Shown: positions 23,450 through 35,445 of the stretch, in pieces
Position numbering within the stretch: position 1 is the first letter of the stretch
Layout of the letters: the number at the start of each line of letters is the position of its first letter
From: Tachypleus tridentatus
Taxonomy: Eukaryota > Arthropoda > Merostomata > Xiphosura > Limulidae
Reading direction: 5' to 3'
Length of the DNA stretch: 64,000 bases
NCBI RefSeq assembly: GCF_004210375.1
Contig: NC_134825.1
Location: 42,650,348 to 42,714,347, forward strand
Program-made: the position numbers and the translations under genes
Notes under the pieces: generated by a model
What the model saw: the letters and a program-made list of their open reading frames with translations, nothing else
What the model was told of the DNA's origin: nothing
Databases searched by the model: none

Positions 23450-25249
23450 ACCACAGGAAAACCCATCTCATTAGGGCTAAAATATGCAGTTTAATACAAG
23501 TCAATTTCAGACTGAGCTTACTGATACTTGTATTTTGTCTCAAGCCCCAGAACATCTCCAATATTTTTATCATTGGAGTTAAATAGACAATAAAAATGGT
23601 GTGAATCTTCTAGTTCATGTTTTATTATCATCTCTCCTAACTAACACACTTTAAAGTTGCTAAGGCATGATTATAAGTTCTGAAATTAGACATTACAGAA
23701 ATATTAATTGATTCCTTTCTATACACTTTAGAAATTTCATTAAAAAATCTCTGGACAATACTTTCTGGTGGTCCAATTTGGTAGACTACCTTTCTTTAAA
23801 TTCAGTAAATATTTTTTGTAATTAAATATGGTTTCTCTACTGTTAGAAAAATTTTGATCTAGTGTTATAAATTTAGTTACATTATTCATGATGTTATCCA
23901 CTTAAGTCAACATAATAAACATTATATTTTACCAGATTTAGTTATAAATGTTTAAATGAAAATCTTCATTCAGGCCAAGTATGAACAAAGCCCACATGTA
24001 AAAGACAGCTTGCTCATTAATAAGCTGGAGACTCAACAAAGTTAGTTCAGCATATAAATTGCTGTTTAGTCAGTAGAGTAAGCTGATATCCATATTATAT
24101 AAAAAATATTCTTATAACTTTTGAACCAACATAATATAACACAAGAATGGTATCAGGATTAAAAGAGTACTGTTAGAACCTATTAAAAAAAACAACAAAA
24201 GATTATTTAATCTGGAAGTAATTCAAACTTTGGCTAGAACATTGAAAAGGTGTAGTTGTAACATTTTTTATGAATTATGCAATATGCATCACAAAAAACC
24301 TTATTTGTTGATCAATAGTAGTGAACAGTCATAATATTTCAGTTAGATGAGTTTGATAAGATATGAATGAAGATGATTCAGTACATAATTGTAATTATAA
24401 TCACTTTAAGTAATGTTTAAAACTGTATAGACAAGTTATTAACTAATGATTATAACACTTATGTGACTAGTGGATGCTTAAGTCACAGGTGCATAAACAT
24501 GAATTAACAGGAGTCATCATTTGAAATCTAATTTAAAATAATTTTTTAAGAACAATACAAAATTCACATAAAATATTGCATTATTTATATTCTAGTATTA
24601 TATAATACTTTGTTTTTTACCTAAATGAAAATTTTAGAAATTTCAGACTTTCATCTGTTTATCTTTGATTGGCTAAACCAGAAACATCTCATTTCCATAT
24701 TTTATGTGAATTTTTGTATTGTTCTTACATTTATTCTTCTCAATCAGATTTTAAACATCTCCTGTTAACTTCATGTTTATGCACCTGTACTTTTTTTTTG
24801 ACACGTGAATTTGTTGACTATATAGCAATATCTAGTACTCAAACTTTTTTAGTTCTTAGCATTCAAAAGGAATACAGCCTAAAGCCAGTAATAATCAATG
24901 AAAAGAAATATTACAATTTTATATAACTTAAATTCCAATATGTATGTGAATAAATTAGTTACAGTTATGGAAGTGTTGAGGTTGGAGGTGGTTAAAGTAA
25001 CAAAACAATGTTCTAAACTACTTTGATAGCTCTGAAATAAAAAGATTATTAAATATCATTTTAAAAAATCCTGCTACAAACTTCCCCAAAATGTTTTCAC
25101 TGCATAACATAAAAGTTGAATATTTTGTTGTTTTACATACAGAGAAGATATTCAGTTTCACAATATGATTTAACAACTGTGTTGATATAAATGGAAACAA
25201 GAAACAGTACATCCATGTAAAAAAACACTTACCCTATAGTTTCATCTCT
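23450..25249. other. no recognised feature (downstream of the USP47 stop)
   Basis: Unclassified. Includes the candidate splice donor 17 nt after the stop (25232) and a minus-strand AATAAA at 24735-24730. Confidence 0.45.
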
Positions 25250-25379
25250 TCAGTCTAGCTCAGGTACTACTGTTTTTGAACTACTGCTAATATTGCTTGT
25301 TGAAGGGCTACAATCTGTATAAATCTTCAATGCTCTTTCTTTTCGAGGAGAGTAGCCAATTTTACTAAACTTGTTTAAT
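25250..25379 (-). CDS. USP47: USP47 last coding exon with stop codon
   Basis: A 130-nt coding stretch after the acceptor tttttag. It encodes LNKFSKIGYSPRKERALKIY and then TDCSPSTSNISSSSKTVVPELD, with the stop TGA at 25252-25250. YSPRKExALKIYxD is the conserved extreme C-terminus of USP47; the 20 residues after it are Ser-rich and lineage-specific. A good donor (gtaagt, 25232-25227) lies 17 nt after the stop, so the exon may end at 25233 and the 3' UTR may be spliced. Confidence 0.95.
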
Positions 25380-27935
25380 CTAAAAAAGAATTAAGTATGT
25401 ATGCTTGAGAAGCCATCCTATAGAACCACTATCAAAACTGCTTACATTCACTAGATTTGTTTTCTGTTGTACTTTAGTATATATCTGAGGAAGAAATGCC
25501 TTGAAAGTTGTCATTTAAGTGGTTTATATTTGAAGCTATAGCTTTCATCAACAAATTTCTAACAAAGATTTTATGCAGAGCACTGAAAGTAAACTTGTAC
25601 AGACTTTCATATGCATGAATACATAGATTCACATAACTGAAAACCTCTTAACCAACCAAAATACATGAAAGGCTTTCTGTGAATTGAAAGTATTTATATT
25701 TCATTCAAAATTATCTCTATATAAATCAACAGTAGATTTTTCAACACACACAAAAGCTAAAGAAATTTTTAAATTGAAATTTCATCTCTTTTTTTGAAAG
25801 AGTAGTACACTTAAAAACATTGAAGAAAAAAAATTATATCAATGTTGCCCAACTGTCGAGGTTTTTGCCACATATACAAATTCACAGCAAAACCCTGCAG
25901 ATAATTTTTTGGAGCAAAGTGAAAACATGCCAAATGATTTAGGTTTAAGTCACTAATGTTGAAAAACTAAACAGCAATGATGGACTCTTATATTTTGAAA
26001 AGTAAACAATTTCTACATCTTACTGAATCATCTGTGATTCTGCACAAGATCATTATCTTCAGAGATATTAAATTTTACAGCTGACTGTTTGATCTGGGGA
26101 AGCAGGCTATGTGTATTATGTGAAAGTGCTAATTAATCAGACTAGTAAAATTAAAAGTAGAAATTGAGATGAGGAAACAAAGTTATTAACTGGTGATTTT
26201 GGACAATATATCATTTATTGCTCTCATAACCAGTTAACTCTCTTAATAACAGATTGGTCAATTTGACCAACCAAGTGAACTCTTTGTACTTGTTTAAAGC
26301 CCTTATAGATTTGATACTACTAACTTTTAATATAGTAAGAATACCTTCATGAAATGTGGCAATCTTTTAGAAAAGATTACAAAACTTTCACACATAAATT
26401 ATTATTTCTAATGGCATATTTCTAATAAACTAAATAAGGATTTGTCCATGAATATAAAGTATTTCAACACTGTTTTAAATTTCCAATTTGCAATGTGACT
26501 TATATTAAGATCAAAAATACTTTCTTCACTTCAAAAATCTGATTAATCTCTAAAACCTCCTAAATACACTTCAAGTGATTGTTTTCAGTAAATCTTTATA
26601 TTTTATCTGTTATTTTCTCTACACTGAATCTATACAGAATCAGTCAAATTAACCAACCCTGCAACCACCAAAAAAAGATTAAAATAAATTTAAATTACTT
26701 TTTCCCTAGAATGACTTGAAATTGTAATATCAAACTACATACGTTTATCCTAAGAAGTTTTAAGCTCACAACAGTACACAATTATATTTTATTACCCTCT
26801 GAAACCATGTTCAACCACTATTTGCACTCATACCTTGTACATCACTCATTGCACATCAGCTCATGTCACAATATTGAATTACAATACCTACATGCTGCTC
26901 AGATATGTGCCTCATGAAATATTATTACATTATTAGTTATCTAATATAACCTAAACTAATCTAAAGAGATCCCCATTTTTACACTTTAGTTTCTTTTATA
27001 ATAATAAAGAATAAACATGAAAAACAAGACAACTGTCAAGAACAATTAACACTACCTTTTGTTTATTCTAATGGATGTAATACACTAAATTTTTACTTAT
27101 TGAAATAATACACTAAAGAGCATGAAATAAAATCATGCAAAAAGCTGAAAATTTCCTCTATCACAATGTGTTTTGGTTTTTTAACTGTGTGACAAGAGCT
27201 GTTACAAATTCATCCAGGCTAGTCATTATATTTCTCACAGGAACAAAACATTATGTAACATTATTAGTACATTCAGAACATAATGTAACATAATACTTCA
27301 TTTCATAAATTAAAACCTTAGGTTTCTGTTGGTTATAGATAATATGGAATTAAATGTAAAAGAACACTATTAACAAATCCTGAAAGAGATGATGTAACAA
27401 GTGGATGTGGCAACAAGTGGTTTGATTTTCTATTTGATGGCTCTGTTATCAAACAAAAGTGAAAATTATAACACTTGTAATTTATCTGAACAATGGCAAT
27501 TTTATGGTAATTTGTATTCAACTTCTTATTAAAGGGGTGGTAAGCAAAATAGAGAAGATAGAATGCCTCAAGAAAATGTGTTACATTTCTCTCACTAGGA
27601 GAAATTCAAGAATTTTTAAAATATTCCTGTATAAAATTAAGAACTTAATTGTATACACCACTATACAGATTATTTGCTATAACTTCATGCTATACTAATA
27701 ACACAACTAAATAGTTTAATAAAATTTTGAATGTAAGTTTCTAAATCCTTGTGATATGTACAATAAATGATGCCTTTGCAGAAAGGGTTACCAACTGTTC
27801 AGTGATAATTTCTTATTTCACAAAGCCATATCTTGCAAAAACTTATTAGAAAAGAATAATGTCAAATAATGTGTCTTTTATATTACACCACCTTATCACT
27901 TTCTATACATCTTATACAGTATATGTTAATGTCAC
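25380..27935 (-). other. USP47 intron
   Basis: A 2.6-kb intron bounded by GT at the 27936 exon and AG at 25380. No transposon was recognised. The small open frames at 27333-27698 are chance. Confidence 0.8.
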
Positions 27936-28007
27936 CTTGCACTTTCCCTATTAGAAATCTCTCTCTTTTCTTCTTCTGACAACTTCTTTAGTTCTTCTCG
28001 ACTGTCT
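27936..28007 (-). CDS. USP47: USP47 coding exon
   Basis: A 72-nt exon between tgcag and gtgaca, encoding DSREELKKLSEEEKREISNR and then ESAR. It is charged and probably helical. It corresponds to the USP47 segment RTEEPMxLTDEQR...KKES, just before the C-terminal block. Enters and leaves inside an Arg codon. It is preceded by the 6.7-kb intron that holds the I-like LINE. Confidence 0.9.
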
Positions 28008-28815
28008 CTGCACAAAAAGTTCAAAAGTATAAACAACATATTTCATAACATAAATTTTTATATCAAATGCCATACATGAAGTGAAACGTAATATTCCCTA
28101 CTGCTAGAGGTAAGAATAATGTTTTTATATACATTCAGGACAAGTGAAAGTAGAGATTGATGGTGGTTCAAATTTAAACTGATTACATTTCAAAAAATAT
28201 TGATTCTCAAACAAAATTTTGGAAGAAAACTTTCAGACATGGGGGTGTTATGGGACCTATACTGTACTCCATGCTTCAATCATACATCTCACAAACTAGC
28301 ATTCAAAGTTAAAGTTACTTTAAAGGATCAATGATTCTTGCAATAGCTTTATCAGAGAATACTGATAAAAATGAAAGATGGTTGGTTGGTTGACATTTTA
28401 TGGTGCAAATCAACTAGGCTATCTGTGCCAAACAATGGTAATAAATTTAATAATTGTAGTTTTAATATTTGTAAAAAGGAACCATGTTAAGATAAAACAA
28501 AGTATAATTTCTGAATTAAAAAGCACAAAACTAAACATATTTGTAAGATGGACAGTGACACTATCACCAATGGCACTGTCCAGCATCAGGGGTAAACCTT
28601 GGGACAAAACATGTCTAAAATGGTGCCGTTGCTGAGAGTCGTAATGATGACACTACAGTAAAATGTGGACTATTGTGAACTGAGTGCCACACAGACCACA
28701 TGTTGATGCATCAGTCCCGGGCAAAAGAAAGGAATGAGTTAAAAAAACTGACCAATGTATAGTTTAATTAGGACAACTTCTTTCTGATCCTTACAGAAAT
28801 AAAGACAGTCACAGA

Positions 28816-29336
28816 CTAATAGTAGATGGATTTTATCTGAAAAACTTTGCTTTCATATTGTTCACTCCAAGTTGACTGCCAACTGGCACAAAGCTGAGCC
28901 CTGAATACAGGACCATAGTCCATGTATGGAACAGACACAGCAGTGATAGTGCCAGAGCAGACAGACTTAGCTGCAGTGTCAGTGAACTTGTTCCCACGAA
29001 TATTAACATGACCTGGTATCCAGAAGAACTGGATAGAAGTATATATTAAAGAGAAATGTGCCATTCAGTTTTGAATATAGCTGATTTGATATAAATAGTA
29101 TATTTTGAGTACTGCTTATCTTCTATGTGATCCAGGGCAAAAGAAATAGCATACATTTCAGCAGTGAACATAGAAAATGTAAAGGGAATTCTGTGTGCTA
29201 CCACCGAATCATAACAAACCATGGCAGAGCCGACAGAGTCACCTGATTTTGAACCATCCATATAAACAAGAATGGAATAATGGTTCGAACGATCTTCACT
29301 AAATAAAAGACAATACTTCCAATCAGAAGTATCCAC
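28816..29336 (-). pseudogene. LINE RNase H domain, split
   Basis: 29336-29046 reads ILVYMDGSKSGDSVGSAMVC then MFTAEMYAISFALDHIED, the RNase H strands with the first catalytic Asp (DGS) and the Glu (TAE). 29064-28816 reads IQFFWIPGHVNIRGNKFTDT then AAKS, the 'WiPgHvgi.GNe.AD..AK' motif, with Asp. A frameshift near 29060 divides them. Confidence 0.88.
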
Positions 29337-30002
29337 ATTTCTTAATGACTTAAAGAAAGATCACATTTAGGGATGGTAATATACCATGATGAGATGGGCT
29401 GACCTGTGGATAGCAGCAATGTCATCCAAGGACAGACCCAATTCATCCAACTGTGCCTGAATACAAAAACAAGAATGAACAATGGCAGATCATCTGTTTT
29501 GAAAAAGCATGGCCCACTGAGAAAGTAAATCACAACCCAAGATGAGATGCTGGGGTAAGGACTGAAGTTTTGAAGTATACAGTTAAGCCAGTTGCAAAGA
29601 GCAAAGGTGTAGAGCAAGTTCACAAGACTGTGTACAAACTCTGGACTGAGGAAGTGCAGAAAGCCCCAGTACAAAGCTGAAGCTCCTGATGATGAATGGG
29701 GTCTAGCATCTTCAAGGCTGAGGTCCTGGCAGAGCCACAGACCAGAGGCCCATATTACAGTTTCGATCAAATAACAGCACAATACATATTTAGCATAGAA
29801 CATTGACCTGCTCCCAAGCTATGGAAGAGAGGGAACAGAGGATGCTCAGAACTCTTGTACATTTGACTCGTACCTACTTGATGTACAGTATAGAGGTTAG
29901 CTGATGGTCAATGATGAACCAGGATTGGGTGAATACCCTGTTGATGGCAAAAGTGCATGCAAATTATTTTAGAGAGAGAGAGAGGGCAATCTATAGTTGC
30001 TG
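29337..30002 (-). other. LINE RT C-terminal and linker remnant
   Basis: Between RT and RNase H. The frame at 29803-29342 is in a wrong reading frame of the element over most of its length, so it is not annotated as a protein. Confidence 0.5.
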
Positions 30003-31274
30003 CTAAATAAATCTCATGTTTGACAACTGACACAAGATGTGGAAATTGTTGACATAGAGCCTGTTTAAAACAGTAAGAGGAAGTTGTCCAGTGATGGCAT
30101 TAATCTTTATAGTGAAAAGTGTGACACTCAAGACACAACCTTGAGGGACTCCAAGTTCTTGTAAGTAAAAACAGGATAGTGTCAAACCCACACAAACTTG
30201 GAATCACCTGTCCATTACAAAAAGTTTTAATAAAAATGAGCAAATACCCATGCAACCCATATAAATGGAAGTCTCACATGATGCCATACCTCCACGTAGT
30301 GTCATAAGCCTTCTCAAGGTAAAAAAATACTGACCCAAAATGTCATCTAAGAAAAGTTTTTCCAATTGATGTTTCAAGTCGAATCAGGTGGTCCACAGTG
30401 AAGTGCTGTTGTTAGAACCCACACTGGGTGGGTGAGAGGAGGTTGTTTGATTCAAGAAACCAAACAAGACTAGTATTAACTCTGAGGTCTTACAGAGCTA
30501 GCTCGTCAAAGAAATTGGACAGTAGTTTGAAGGAATCTTGGGATCCTTCCCACATTAAGAGAAAGGTAGTACAATAACCTGGTGCCATGCATCAGGAAAA
30601 ACATTCTCTTGCTAGATCCAGTTAAAAACAACCAGAAGAATAGCAAGAGAAGCAGGAGAGAGATGGCACAGCTTCTCGTAGTGTATATCATCAGGTCTGA
30701 TCGATGTACTACCGGACCAATGAAGAACCAATTTGAGTTCCACCAGTGTAAATGAGTGATTATAGTCATAGAGACAATCAGCCTGAAAGGAAAGAGGCAA
30801 TCACTCTGCCCGAGTCTTGATGGCTAAGAAGGTGGAGGATGAAGCAGAAGTACTGGATACACAGCAATAGTTTTCGCCAAGAGTATCAGAGATGCTCTGA
30901 GCATCAACTACTTCCTGGCCATCATAGAACACGATCGAAAGGGGGACTGAATTATATTGCCCACTGATATTGTGAATCTTGACCCATATGACTTTGAAAC
31001 TGGTAGCAGAAGAGATGCTGGTTGTGAATTTAATCCCAGATTCCTTTTGGCTTTGACATCTTACCTGCCAAGAATATGCACAGGTCAGCTGAAAAGCTAT
31101 GAGGTTCGAAAGTGTGAGATAGCTACGAAAGGTGTCCCAGGCCCATATTAGAGCCTTCCGTGCCATGTAGCAGGCAGAATTCCACCACAGACGAGGATAC
31201 CATGGAAAACATATCAAGGTTTCAGGAATACACTGAGCAGCTGCCTGGATCATACAGTCAGTCACTGCTGCCAC
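30003..31274 (-). pseudogene. LINE reverse transcriptase, split by frameshifts, catalytic Asp pair lost
   Basis: Three frames carry it. 31274-30801 is the linker (PRLWWNSACYMARKALIWAW, a 'pWWn.eC..A...k..a' relative). 30800-30612 is the start of the RT (FTLVELKLVL, SIRPDDIHYEKLCHLSPASL, LLVVFNWI). 30191-30003 has LGVPQGCVLSVTLFTIKINA followed by LYVNNFHIL, where the active YVDD has become YVNN. Motif A lies in the disrupted section between them. Not active. Confidence 0.85.
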
Positions 31275-31627
31275 ACAGTCATCTATTGATGGCTTACAGA
31301 TGATGGCAGGATCAAGTTCTGCAAGAGCAGTGAAAGAAGGCCAGTTGGCTTGATCCAGCTTCTACTAGGACACATGGGTCGGGTGGCATCAACCACAGTC
31401 AATCTCTCTCAAAATGACAAGAAAAATTATCACTGTCCCTTGGGTTACTGTCAACTCTTCATGAAAAGGGGGAAAATAGTGAAGGGGATCAAATTGAGAG
31501 ATCAATAGCAGTAAAAAATTGACTAGGTGCATGAAAATATGTATAAAAACCAGTACTGAAGTGAAAGATTGTGATCTGAAAACATATGCTGTACAGAGCA
31601 ATCCCTTCCATCAATATCAGCACCTCT

Positions 31628-31843
31628 CTAGAGAGGATTATGTCCATTAAAGTCTCCCAGGATTAAAAAGGAAGACGGCAACTGTTCAACAAGGGCATCA
31701 AGGTCTGATTGATCATAGGTCTCTCCAAGAGACAGACAGATAGAACAAACAGTGATGGCTACAGCCTCTAAGGGTGTGTAGAGTGGCAAAGACAGGGTAG
31801 GTACATGCACTCGTCCATCACATAACCTGACATTTCTGTACAA
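31628..31843 (-). pseudogene. LINE AP endonuclease fragment
   Basis: A 71-codon frame ends with LPSSFLILGDFNGHNPL, the conserved GDFN(G/A)H metal-binding motif of AP-type LINE endonucleases. It is preceded by an LYTPLEAVAITVCSICLSLG segment equivalent to '...aVaI...tvcslYlpp'. The flanking parts of the nuclease are out of frame. Confidence 0.82.
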
Positions 31844-32120
31844 AGAAAAACTGCCAAAAGGTAACTGTACTGGTAGGTTTCAGAAATGTTTCCTGTAAGG
31901 AGAGACATACAGGATGGTAAGAATCAATCAGTGGTTTGATGTCATCCAGATAAGAATGTAAACCTCGACTGTTCCACTGCATCAAAGTGGCAGTGTTTAC
32001 TTATGTGTAGGTGAATTGTATGGTGCACCCTTCTATTTTAAATCACGTTTTTTTTCTTTATTCAAGGGAGGTCTATTGACCTCCAAAGATTCTTCCCTGG
32101 GTCAGCTGGGCAAGTCTGTG

Positions 32121-33110
32121 TCATTGAAAGAAGGTTTCAGTGACTGAGGGCATGAATAAATAATTGTTCTGCATCTCGGGGGCTGGAGAAAAAGATGGAC
32201 CAGAGGAAATACCCATACCTAGAACCAAAGCAAGTGGATCTGGGAGTCTGCTGGAATGAAATGTAGGGACAAGGATGGGTGTTGACATTGATTCATCAAC
32301 TTTCTTAACCATAGAGGTCAAAACTCTTTTCACACAGTTTGAGAATGATTCTTTTGGAAGCACGAAAACATCCATCTGCACTCCTACTGTAGCAGTAGAA
32401 GGAAGTGAAGCAGCATATGTCCAAGATGGAGTGATGGACAGTAACTTCTGAGCCTCAGGGTAAGGAATGTTGTAAACTGGTTTCAAATGCTGTACCTCTT
32501 TTTCTTCCACCCATCAAGGGCATGAATGGGCAAGAGCTACTACAATTAATGCAATGAGGGTCTATTTCATGCATACAGATATTGTGGTCCTTGCCACTGC
32601 AATGAGCACACATCAAGGAACCATGACATGATGTTTTCAAGTGACCAAACTGCTGACACTGGAAACATACGAGAGGGTTCGGAATACATGGTTGTACCTT
32701 GCAATTAAGATAACCTGCCTTGATGGTGGAATGTGGACATGGTGGTGTAAACATCAAAACTAGGACACTGGTTGTCATCATAATTCCATCTTTGTGAGTG
32801 GAGATATGCCTCACTGCATCAAAAACATCAAAACTAGGACACTCACTGGTTGTCATCATAATTCCATCTTTGTGAGTGGAGATATGCCTCACTGCAGAAA
32901 CTCCTTGGGTGGAGAAACCAGCTAGGATCTCTGACTCTGGAATGCTCTTCAAATCCCTCTCAACAACTCATGACAAGTTCAAAGAAGTATGTGGAGTAAC
33001 ATCAATGGGTATATTCCCAATGGTCTCCAGATTCAAGAGGAGTTCACTGTGTTTAGGAGTGAATGTTTCCACCAATATGTCACCAGAACAAAGCTTAAGA
33101 CAAGCAAAAC
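32121..33110 (-). pseudogene. LINE ORF1 (gag-like, CCHC zinc knuckles)
   Basis: From about 33110 the frame reads ETIGNIPIDVTPHTSLNLS, ESEILAGFSTQGVSAVRHI, then after the duplicated part IKAGYLNCKVQPCIPNPLVC, CFQCQQFGHLKTSCHG and CAHCSGKDHNICMHE. These are typical arthropod I/Jockey ORF1 motifs: 'GVxAVrRI', 'IPNPLrCFkCQkFGH..s.C'. Two CCHC-type knuckles are visible, with a third Cys cluster (HCINCSSSCP) after them. The N-terminal region is frame-disrupted. Confidence 0.85.
32749..32896 (-). repeat. 74-bp tandem duplication inside LINE ORF1
   Basis: The 70-bp stretch 32749-32818 recurs at 32823-32896 and differs only by a 4-bp insertion (the second copy reads GACACTCACTGG where the first reads GACACTGG). 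In protein it repeats AVRHISTHKDGIMMTTS. The near-identity means a duplication younger than the rest of the element's decay. Confidence 0.9.
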
Positions 33111-33130
33111 CAAACTTTTATTTTCAATAA

Positions 33131-34711
33131 TATATCATAAAAAAAAAAAAATATCTGAACAAGAATCATGCATTTATACAAAAATATTCTTAAGACTGTT
33201 CTTAAATTGTTTTTTCAAGATCAACAGCAAGATCATTCATACTTAATAGCAGAGTTTGAATTTAACTTTTATTGGTTAATAAACTTTTAATATACAGGTA
33301 GCTTTAGATAACTTTTTAATTTCACATTAAAAAAAAATTTTACTCTGACGGTTTTTCAGTTTAACATTTAGTCACTTTTTTTCTATTGTTTGGTACCTCT
33401 GCAACTTTAAACAAAATACTAATATTTATTTAATTCAATTTTACCTAAAATACAGAACCTTTTCTACATATTTCCCTACATTTTAAACTGGGAACATTTT
33501 TTTTGAAAAGGGATGCATAATGAATTATACTTCAAAACTGTTATCATGGTTAGGAAATACTAAGTGGTTGAAGACATTTTCCAAACAAAATTTATTTTCC
33601 AGTAACAGCAATAAAATATTTTTTTCCAGTAGGTACTTAGCAACAATTGTTTCACATTCTCTTTCTAAATTAGTGTGTGGTTTACTGTACAAAAAAAAAC
33701 ACTGAAAAAGGACAATTTTTAAGGTGTTTTCAATCATTTATGCCATGACTTTAAAAATCACACAACAACAAACAATGTTTTTGTTATAACTAATAAAACC
33801 TTGTAAATACAATCAGGAGGATAAGAGGTTCATATATGGTGGTTTTGTAAAGCTTCTTGGTTAATTCTATGTACAAATTAAATTTAAAAAGGCTCAAATC
33901 TCCTATTCATTTTAGGAAAGAATACTAAACATGCAAAATCAAATAATGATTAGCCCACCAATCCAGTGAAATATAAACCTTTAAATTTATGGAATTCTAC
34001 TGAAGCTCTTTCCTGCACAACATGCAAGTTCAATAAAAATCAGCAAAGATACCCTTACTATACAGAACACTTATTTTACTGGCTTTGAAAATTATCTGAA
34101 AATTAGTTTCATCCATGAGTAAATAATATAACACATTTCTTGTACTATGAAATGTTTTAACTTCCTTAAAAGAATAACTGCTTATTTTCAAAAACAGCAA
34201 ATGGAAATTGAAATGACTACAAATCTCATAAAAATAAGAAAATTAATGCACTGCAGAGCACATTTTGTGGAAATGGAATACAACTCCTGATTTAATACTT
34301 AGATCCAAAGTTAGGCATGCTGACCATTAGGTCGAGGTCACCCCTCATTGTGATAAGAGGTCAGGAAATAACTGCAAAGCAGCAGCACAGAGAAATTGAA
34401 ATACTTTGAAAATCTTAAAAATGAACAGTGTATGGGATTATAAATCCCCATGGAGCATTCCTAAAAATGCATAAAAGTTTCATGGTGATTAGCAGGAAGT
34501 AAGAAAATCTCCTTGTGAACAGATACAAGCTACATTATAGTATAAAATAGAAAGGTAAGCATACTATATAATCTTCTATTATAGCAAATTCAAGTATACA
34601 TTTAGCAAGCAAAATCAGAACATCTAAGATAAAAAAAAGTTTAAACAGTGTAAGTGTAAAGGTAATAAATCAGGTACATTCTTTGGTCACTCAAAATAAA
34701 CAGTATGGTAC
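33131..34711 (-). other. USP47 intron, part upstream of the LINE
   Basis: AT-rich intron sequence, with a short GGTCGAGGTCACCCC-containing stretch near 34330 that I could not classify. Confidence 0.6.
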
Positions 34712-34842
34712 CTGTAAAAAATAACGTGTCCGTCATCACTCATATACAAAGGCCACATGTTTAATGAAAGAATCTGGAAGTGCCAGTCTAAATCATTATG
34801 TATGGACAGCAGAGAGACATCACAAGGAAATGTTCCTTGTCC
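34712..34842 (-). CDS. USP47: USP47 coding exon
   Basis: A 131-nt exon between tttcag and gtacca. It encodes [20 protein letters not shown] through [17 protein letters not shown], with the final Arg codon split AG|A. GxGTFPCDxSxLxIHxDLDW and DDGxVIFYR are highly conserved in USP47. Confidence 0.96.
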
Positions 34843-35397
34843 CTGAAATTGGAAATCTCACATTAATTATTTCAAACAAAATGTCCAATCTAATGTTTTA
34901 GCTTACAAACTATCCCAATACAACTGAAATTACTGTTGTCAACAGTACTCTGAGAATGTTAGATATGTGTAAAATATCTATATTACCCTTATAAATTAAC
35001 AAAAATATCTATCACAAATTTAACTTCTTAATTTTTTTTTTCATATGCTTCATTAAGTTTTGTGAACTATTTAACATACTCAGTGTTGTAATATATCCCT
35101 ACATAAAAATTTCAGTTTTACATCAAGGTTCAGATAAAATTATGCTTGCACTTGAGAGACCTATAATAAAAGCACACTTCCATTTTTTGTAGAACTTGCA
35201 TATCATTTGAAAATAGCTCATGTATTCATTTATTATGCACAGTAGTAAAAATTCTATGTTACATTTACTGACAACTTTTTATATTACTTTGGATGAATTT
35301 TATATTTTACTAATGAGAGAACATGGAATAATTAAGTTTCCTTTGAAAAATTTGTACCTTTTAAAAATTAGAAATAGTACTGTGAGAAAAAACGTAC

Positions 35398-35445
35398 CTT
35401 TGCAATTTCAATAAATTCCTGAGGAATCCCACTGATCTGTGACAG
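35398..35445 (-). CDS. USP47: USP47 coding micro-exon (16 codons)
   Basis: A 48-nt exon between tttag and gtacgt, encoding LSQISGIPQEFIEIAK. It is short, but the match to the USP47 LSxISGIPxxxIEFAK segment and phase 0 on both sides make the call firm. Skipping it would remove exactly 16 residues in frame, so regulated skipping is possible but not shown. Confidence 0.92.

Larger units (their letters stand above)
14190..25249 (-). other. possible USP47 3' UTR or downstream non-coding region
   Basis: About 11 kb downstream of the USP47 stop contains no credible coding region and few recognisable mobile elements, in contrast to the SINE-rich DNA at 1-12.2 kb. On the minus strand a GAATAAAGTGTTG sequence near 14200 looks like a poly(A) signal with a GU-rich follow-up. 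An AATAAA much nearer the stop (24735-24730) is an equally valid candidate in such AT-rich DNA. It includes the (TA)n tract at 16003-16028, the 71-bp minisatellite and one copy of the 1-kb repeat. Whether it is transcribed cannot be decided from sequence. Confidence 0.25.
28378..33130 (-). mobile_element. I/Jockey-type LINE with RNase H, decayed, inside a USP47 intron
   Basis: A nearly full-length minus-strand non-LTR retrotransposon of about 4.75 kb in the same orientation as USP47. Order 5' to 3': ORF1 with CCHC zinc knuckles (33110-32121), AP endonuclease (31843-31628), RT (31274-30003), RNase H (29336-28816) and a 3' UTR ending in a tail of repeated CAACC/AACCAACC at 28395-28378. The gag-EN-RT-RNH order is that of the I group (I, Nimb and relatives). 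It is broken by many frameshifts and stops. ORF1 contains a 74-bp tandem duplication and the RT active site is mutated. Confidence 0.9.

Noticed and set aside
27717..27740. AATAAAATTTTGAATGTAAG, similar to the end of the 1-kb repeat
   Set aside because: The flanking sequence does not continue the similarity on either side, so it is probably coincidence in AT-rich DNA.
29342..29803. 153-codon minus-strand open frame inside the LINE
   Set aside because: It has no RT or RNase H motif in this frame and lies where the LINE reading has shifted; mostly an out-of-frame translation.
34290..34400. GC-richer stretch with GGTCGAGGTCACCCC
   Set aside because: No match to a tRNA fold, a SINE copy in this window, or a coding frame; left unclassified.
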